A stretch of DNA of 8,546 nt, from contig DHQI01000063.1 of NCBI GenBank assembly GCA_002408065.1, forward strand, positions 5,134 to 13,679, in the 5' to 3' direction. Positions 5,945 to 8,546 of the stretch are shown one piece after another. Under the pieces are notes generated by a model. The model saw nothing but the letters and a program-made list of their open reading frames with translations, did no database searches and had not been told where the DNA came from. Each line of letters opens with the position of its first letter. Positions within the stretch are counted from its first letter, which is position 1. The translations under genes were made by a program, and so were the position numbers. This stretch comes from Bacteroidales bacterium UBA5342 (lineage in GTDB: Bacteria; Bacteroidota; Bacteroidia; Bacteroidales; UBA5342).

Positions 5945-8482
5945 TTATTCGACAATGATACTTAACGGTTTTGACATCTGTCCATCTTCACTCCTTGCAG
6001 TGATGGTGATATTGCCGGCATCTTCAGTCGATTGTAGCATCAGCAAGCATTTCCCAAATTCCGTAGGACAAGTGTGGCTTTTAAAACCGGCCATCTTTGC
6101 GGTATTACCACAGTCCGTTCCCAAAAAACGATGAGCCCCTTTTACCTCAAAGGTGATATCGGCATCTACATTTTTGACTTCGCGCCCTTTTTTATCGACC
6201 AATTGAGCTACGATATGTACAACATCGGTATTATTAGCCTGTAGTTGACTTCTATCAGGACTGAGCCTTACAGCTACAGGCTCTCCTACTGTTTCCAGCA
6301 GCTTTGTTACTTTTTTACCCTTTCTACTCCCTTTAGCCACAAGCTTTCCGTCTTTATAATTCACAGCCCATTTGTAGGTACGATCTTCCAAATCTTTCAG
6401 GTATTGTTTACCCAGCGATCTGCCATTCTGAAATAACTCAACGGACTCACAATTGGAGTAAACCTCCACAATAGTTGCTTCACCATCCCTGTAATTCCAA
6501 TACGGATTAACCGCTTGCCACACACGTGGTGCCAGTTTCCAGTAATCTTTTTTCTTCGACACGATTTCACCGGATTCCAAGACTTTAAAGATTGACTTAT
6601 CAGCCGTTTGAGAATAGATTTCCAACACATCCTCATCACTCCAAAGCGATTGGTACATATAAAAAGACCCCCGTGGAAAAGCGGCCAGATCGAGCGGTGC
6701 CATTGGCAAGGCTTTACGCGGCCAATCGTGCGTGCGGCATTCCCCCATGTAATCGACCCCCGTCCATAAGAAAATACCCGGAATATAGTCACGCTCCATA
6801 CAAGCTTTCCATTCGTACCAGCGCACCACATTCTCGGTGCCCATCATTGGTTTGTCAGGATAGGTTTCTTTGAAATAATCGTACTTGTGCGGTTTATAAC
6901 TAAAGCCAATCACATCCAAGGACTTGGCATAGTCGGTCTCAAAACTGGAAGTAGGCAGAATCAAATTCGCCGTAATAGGGCGCGTGGTATCCATTTCGCG
7001 GGTCCAAGCGGCCAACTTCTTAGCCGTTTCGCCCATATCAAAAGGCTGCTCAGGAAAATTAGCCCACCACTCACGCACCTGCTCAGGTGTGTGCGGTGGC
7101 ACTTCGGTACGCCATAGCGTCCAATCCATTTTATCGTCCTTATTGGTTTCTTTGAAAATACCGGTAGCACCACGGTTACCCGGGTAGGTCCACTCTATCT
7201 CGTTGCCGATACTCCACTGAAAAATGCTGGGGTGATTACGGCTCGAAAGCATGACATTTTTCAAATCCGTCTCAGCCCATAACTGAAAATGCTCCGAATG
7301 GCCACGGGTGATATAATCCACCTCTTTGTCGTGCATATTAAAACGCTTATCCTTGGGCAAATCCCATTCGTCATAGAATTCATTTTGCACTAGAAAACCG
7401 AGCTCGTCACACAAATCCAGAAACTCATCAGAAGCCGGATTATGTGAGCCCCGTATGGCATTACAGCCCATCTTTTTCAAAGCTAACAAACGGCGTTTCC
7501 ATACATCTTTGGGCACTGCCGCCCCTACTATGCCGGCATCGTGATGCAAACACACGCCTTTGATTTTCATATTTTCACCATTAAGGAAAAAGCCCTTGTC
7601 CTTATCGAAACGAATGCTGCGGATGCCGAATTTGGTAATGCGTTCTTCCAACACTTCTCCATCGAGCTCCACACGTGTCTTAGCGGTATACAGCTGAGGA
7701 TTATCCACACTCCACAATGCCGGTGCTATCACGTCAAACTGATGCTCAATTTTTTCCTGTACATTGGCAGACATCACTTGTGCACTATTTACACGTCCTA
7801 CCCTTTCTCCATCTGGCGCGATAATGTCGGTCACAAGGATGGGTGTTTTCCCTTCAGCGTAATCATTCTTAAGTTCAATTTCGAGCGATACAAGCGCCTT
7901 CTCTTCACTCACTTCAGGAGTGGTAATATAGGTTCCCCAAACCGGGATGTGCATTTTATCTACCGTCAGTAGCTGAACCTTACGGTAAATACCCGAACCG
8001 GTGTACCAGCGCGAATCTGCATAACGGCTACGGTCCACACGCACCGAGAGACGGTTTTCTTCTCCTTCAGGCATCAGGATATCCGTCAGGTCGTAATAAA
8101 TAGGCGCATAACCAAAAGGATGATTCCCTAAACGGATGCCATTCAGCCAAAATTCGGCATTGTTATACACCCCATCGAAGATAACGTAGCATTTCTGGTT
8201 TTCATTAACGGGAGTGTCAAAAAATTTGGAATACCAGCCCATTCCACCCGGAGTAAAAGCCGTACAGCCTTCCAGGTTTTTATCAAAATCGTGTTCTATG
8301 GTCCAGTCGTGCGGTAAATCCAGTAAACGCCAATCAGTGACGTCATAGGTCGTTAACGAATAGTCGGGAGAATCGGTTTCGGTAAAGTACCAGTCGGCGT
8401 TAAAATTTTGTAGATTCTGAGCTTCTAACAAAGTTGTTAGCCCCAAAACCAAAGCCAGAAAATTGAAATTTAAGCGTTGCAT
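5945..8482 (-). CDS. GH2 family glycosidase, probable exo-beta-galactosidase
   Basis: This is an 845-residue protein with an ATG start at 8482 and a Sec signal peptide (MQRLNFNFLALVLGLTTLLEA, cleavage near residue 21), implying a periplasmic enzyme. The GH2 layout is complete. It has a sugar-binding jelly-roll (about 27-175, with SRWYTGSGIYRKV at 157-169), an Ig-like domain (about 180-290) and a TIM barrel (about 295-600). A DUF4982-like domain (about 660-730) and a C-terminal Ig-like Glyco_hydro2_C5-type domain (about 735-845) follow. The barrel signature NAIRGSHNPAS is at 341-351. The acid/base is Glu428 in SIGNE and the nucleophile is Glu550 in GTEN. This architecture is common in Bacteroidota beta-galactosidases, including those in agar and porphyran loci; other GH2 activities (beta-glucuronidase, beta-mannosidase) seem less likely but cannot be ruled out by eye. 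It would release terminal beta-galactose from oligosaccharides made by the GH16 enzyme. It is the first gene of the visible cluster. Confidence 0.94.
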   Translation of the reverse strand: MQRLNFNFLALVLGLTTLLEAQNLQNFNADWYFTETDSPDYSLTTYDVTDWRLLDLPHDWTIEHDFDKNLEGCTAFTPGGMGWYSKFFDTPVNENQKCYVIFDGVYNNAEFWLNGIRLGNHPFGYAPIYYDLTDILMPEGEENRLSVRVDRSRYADSRWYTGSGIYRKVQLLTVDKMHIPVWGTYITTPEVSEEKALVSLEIELKNDYAEGKTPILVTDIIAPDGERVGRVNSAQVMSANVQEKIEHQFDVIAPALWSVDNPQLYTAKTRVELDGEVLEERITKFGIRSIRFDKDKGFFLNGENMKIKGVCLHHDAGIVGAAVPKDVWKRRLLALKKMGCNAIRGSHNPASDEFLDLCDELGFLVQNEFYDEWDLPKDKRFNMHDKEVDYITRGHSEHFQLWAETDLKNVMLSSRNHPSIFQWSIGNEIEWTYPGNRGATGIFKETNKDDKMDWTLWRTEVPPHTPEQVREWWANFPEQPFDMGETAKKLAAWTREMDTTRPITANLILPTSSFETDYAKSLDVIGFSYKPHKYDYFKETYPDKPMMGTENVVRWYEWKACMERDYIPGIFLWTGVDYMGECRTHDWPRKALPMAPLDLAAFPRGSFYMYQSLWSDEDVLEIYSQTADKSIFKVLESGEIVSKKKDYWKLAPRVWQAVNPYWNYRDGEATIVEVYSNCESVELFQNGRSLGKQYLKDLEDRTYKWAVNYKDGKLVAKGSRKGKKVTKLLETVGEPVAVRLSPDRSQLQANNTDVVHIVAQLVDKKGREVKNVDADITFEVKGAHRFLGTDCGNTAKMAGFKSHTCPTEFGKCLLMLQSTEDAGNITITARSEDGQMSKPLSIIVE

Positions 8483-8546
8483 TTGCCCTGTTCTTTTACA
8501 TAATTTTACACATACAAAATAACAACATTTTAAGACTATACTATAA
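8483..8546. other. Upstream region of the GH2 gene
   Basis: This is 64 AT-rich bases upstream of the GH2 start. On the minus strand it has TATTTTG, one base short of the TAnnTTTG -7 consensus, about 35 bases before the ATG. That is too weak to call a promoter. The window ends before any upstream gene. Confidence 0.4.

Noticed and set aside
1..8546. Kappa-carrageenan locus as the substrate
   Set aside because: The GH16 sequence looks closer to agarases/porphyranases, and no sulfatase or GH127/GH129-like gene is in view. It cannot be excluded, since the window shows only part of the locus.

Overview
The window looks like part of a polysaccharide utilisation locus (PUL) from a member of the Bacteroidota, probably a marine or algae-associated species. 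The reasons are moderate to low GC, weak Shine-Dalgarno signals before the starts, lipoprotein and Tat-exported carbohydrate-active proteins in a row on one strand, and family types (GH2 beta-galactosidase, agarase/porphyranase-like GH16, beta-helix lipoprotein) typical of red-algal galactan loci in this phylum. The taxonomic and substrate calls are inferences from protein character; no rRNA, SusC/SusD pair, sulfatase or regulator is present to confirm them.

All five genes lie on the minus strand, so transcription runs from high to low coordinates. First is a GH2 glycosidase (5945-8482). A 296-base gap follows, rich in inverted repeats, including a roughly 135-base imperfect palindrome. Then come a GH16 lipoprotein (4680-5648), a Tat-exported FAD-dependent oxidoreductase with a C-terminal discoidin-like domain (2696-4618), and a secreted alpha/beta-hydrolase with a C-terminal carboxypeptidase-regulatory-like domain (1597-2688). 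After a 149-base gap comes a right-handed beta-helix lipoprotein that runs off the left edge (1446 to below 1). The oxidoreductase and hydrolase are tightly coupled (7-base gap, or an 11-base overlap with the alternative start), and GH16 is 61 bases upstream of the oxidoreductase. These three probably form one transcript; GH2 and the beta-helix gene may have their own promoters.

A plausible working model is as follows. The surface GH16 lipoprotein cuts a beta-linked galactan inside the chain. The GH2 enzyme trims terminal beta-galactosides in the periplasm. The beta-helix lipoprotein, the FAD oxidoreductase and the esterase-like hydrolase handle linkages or decorations that the two classical glycosidases cannot. 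The oxidoreductase/hydrolase pair is the least understood part and the best candidate for an undescribed enzymatic step. The most striking non-coding signal is the nested and long inverted repeats between GH2 and GH16, which could be a structured leader RNA or a palindromic mobile repeat.
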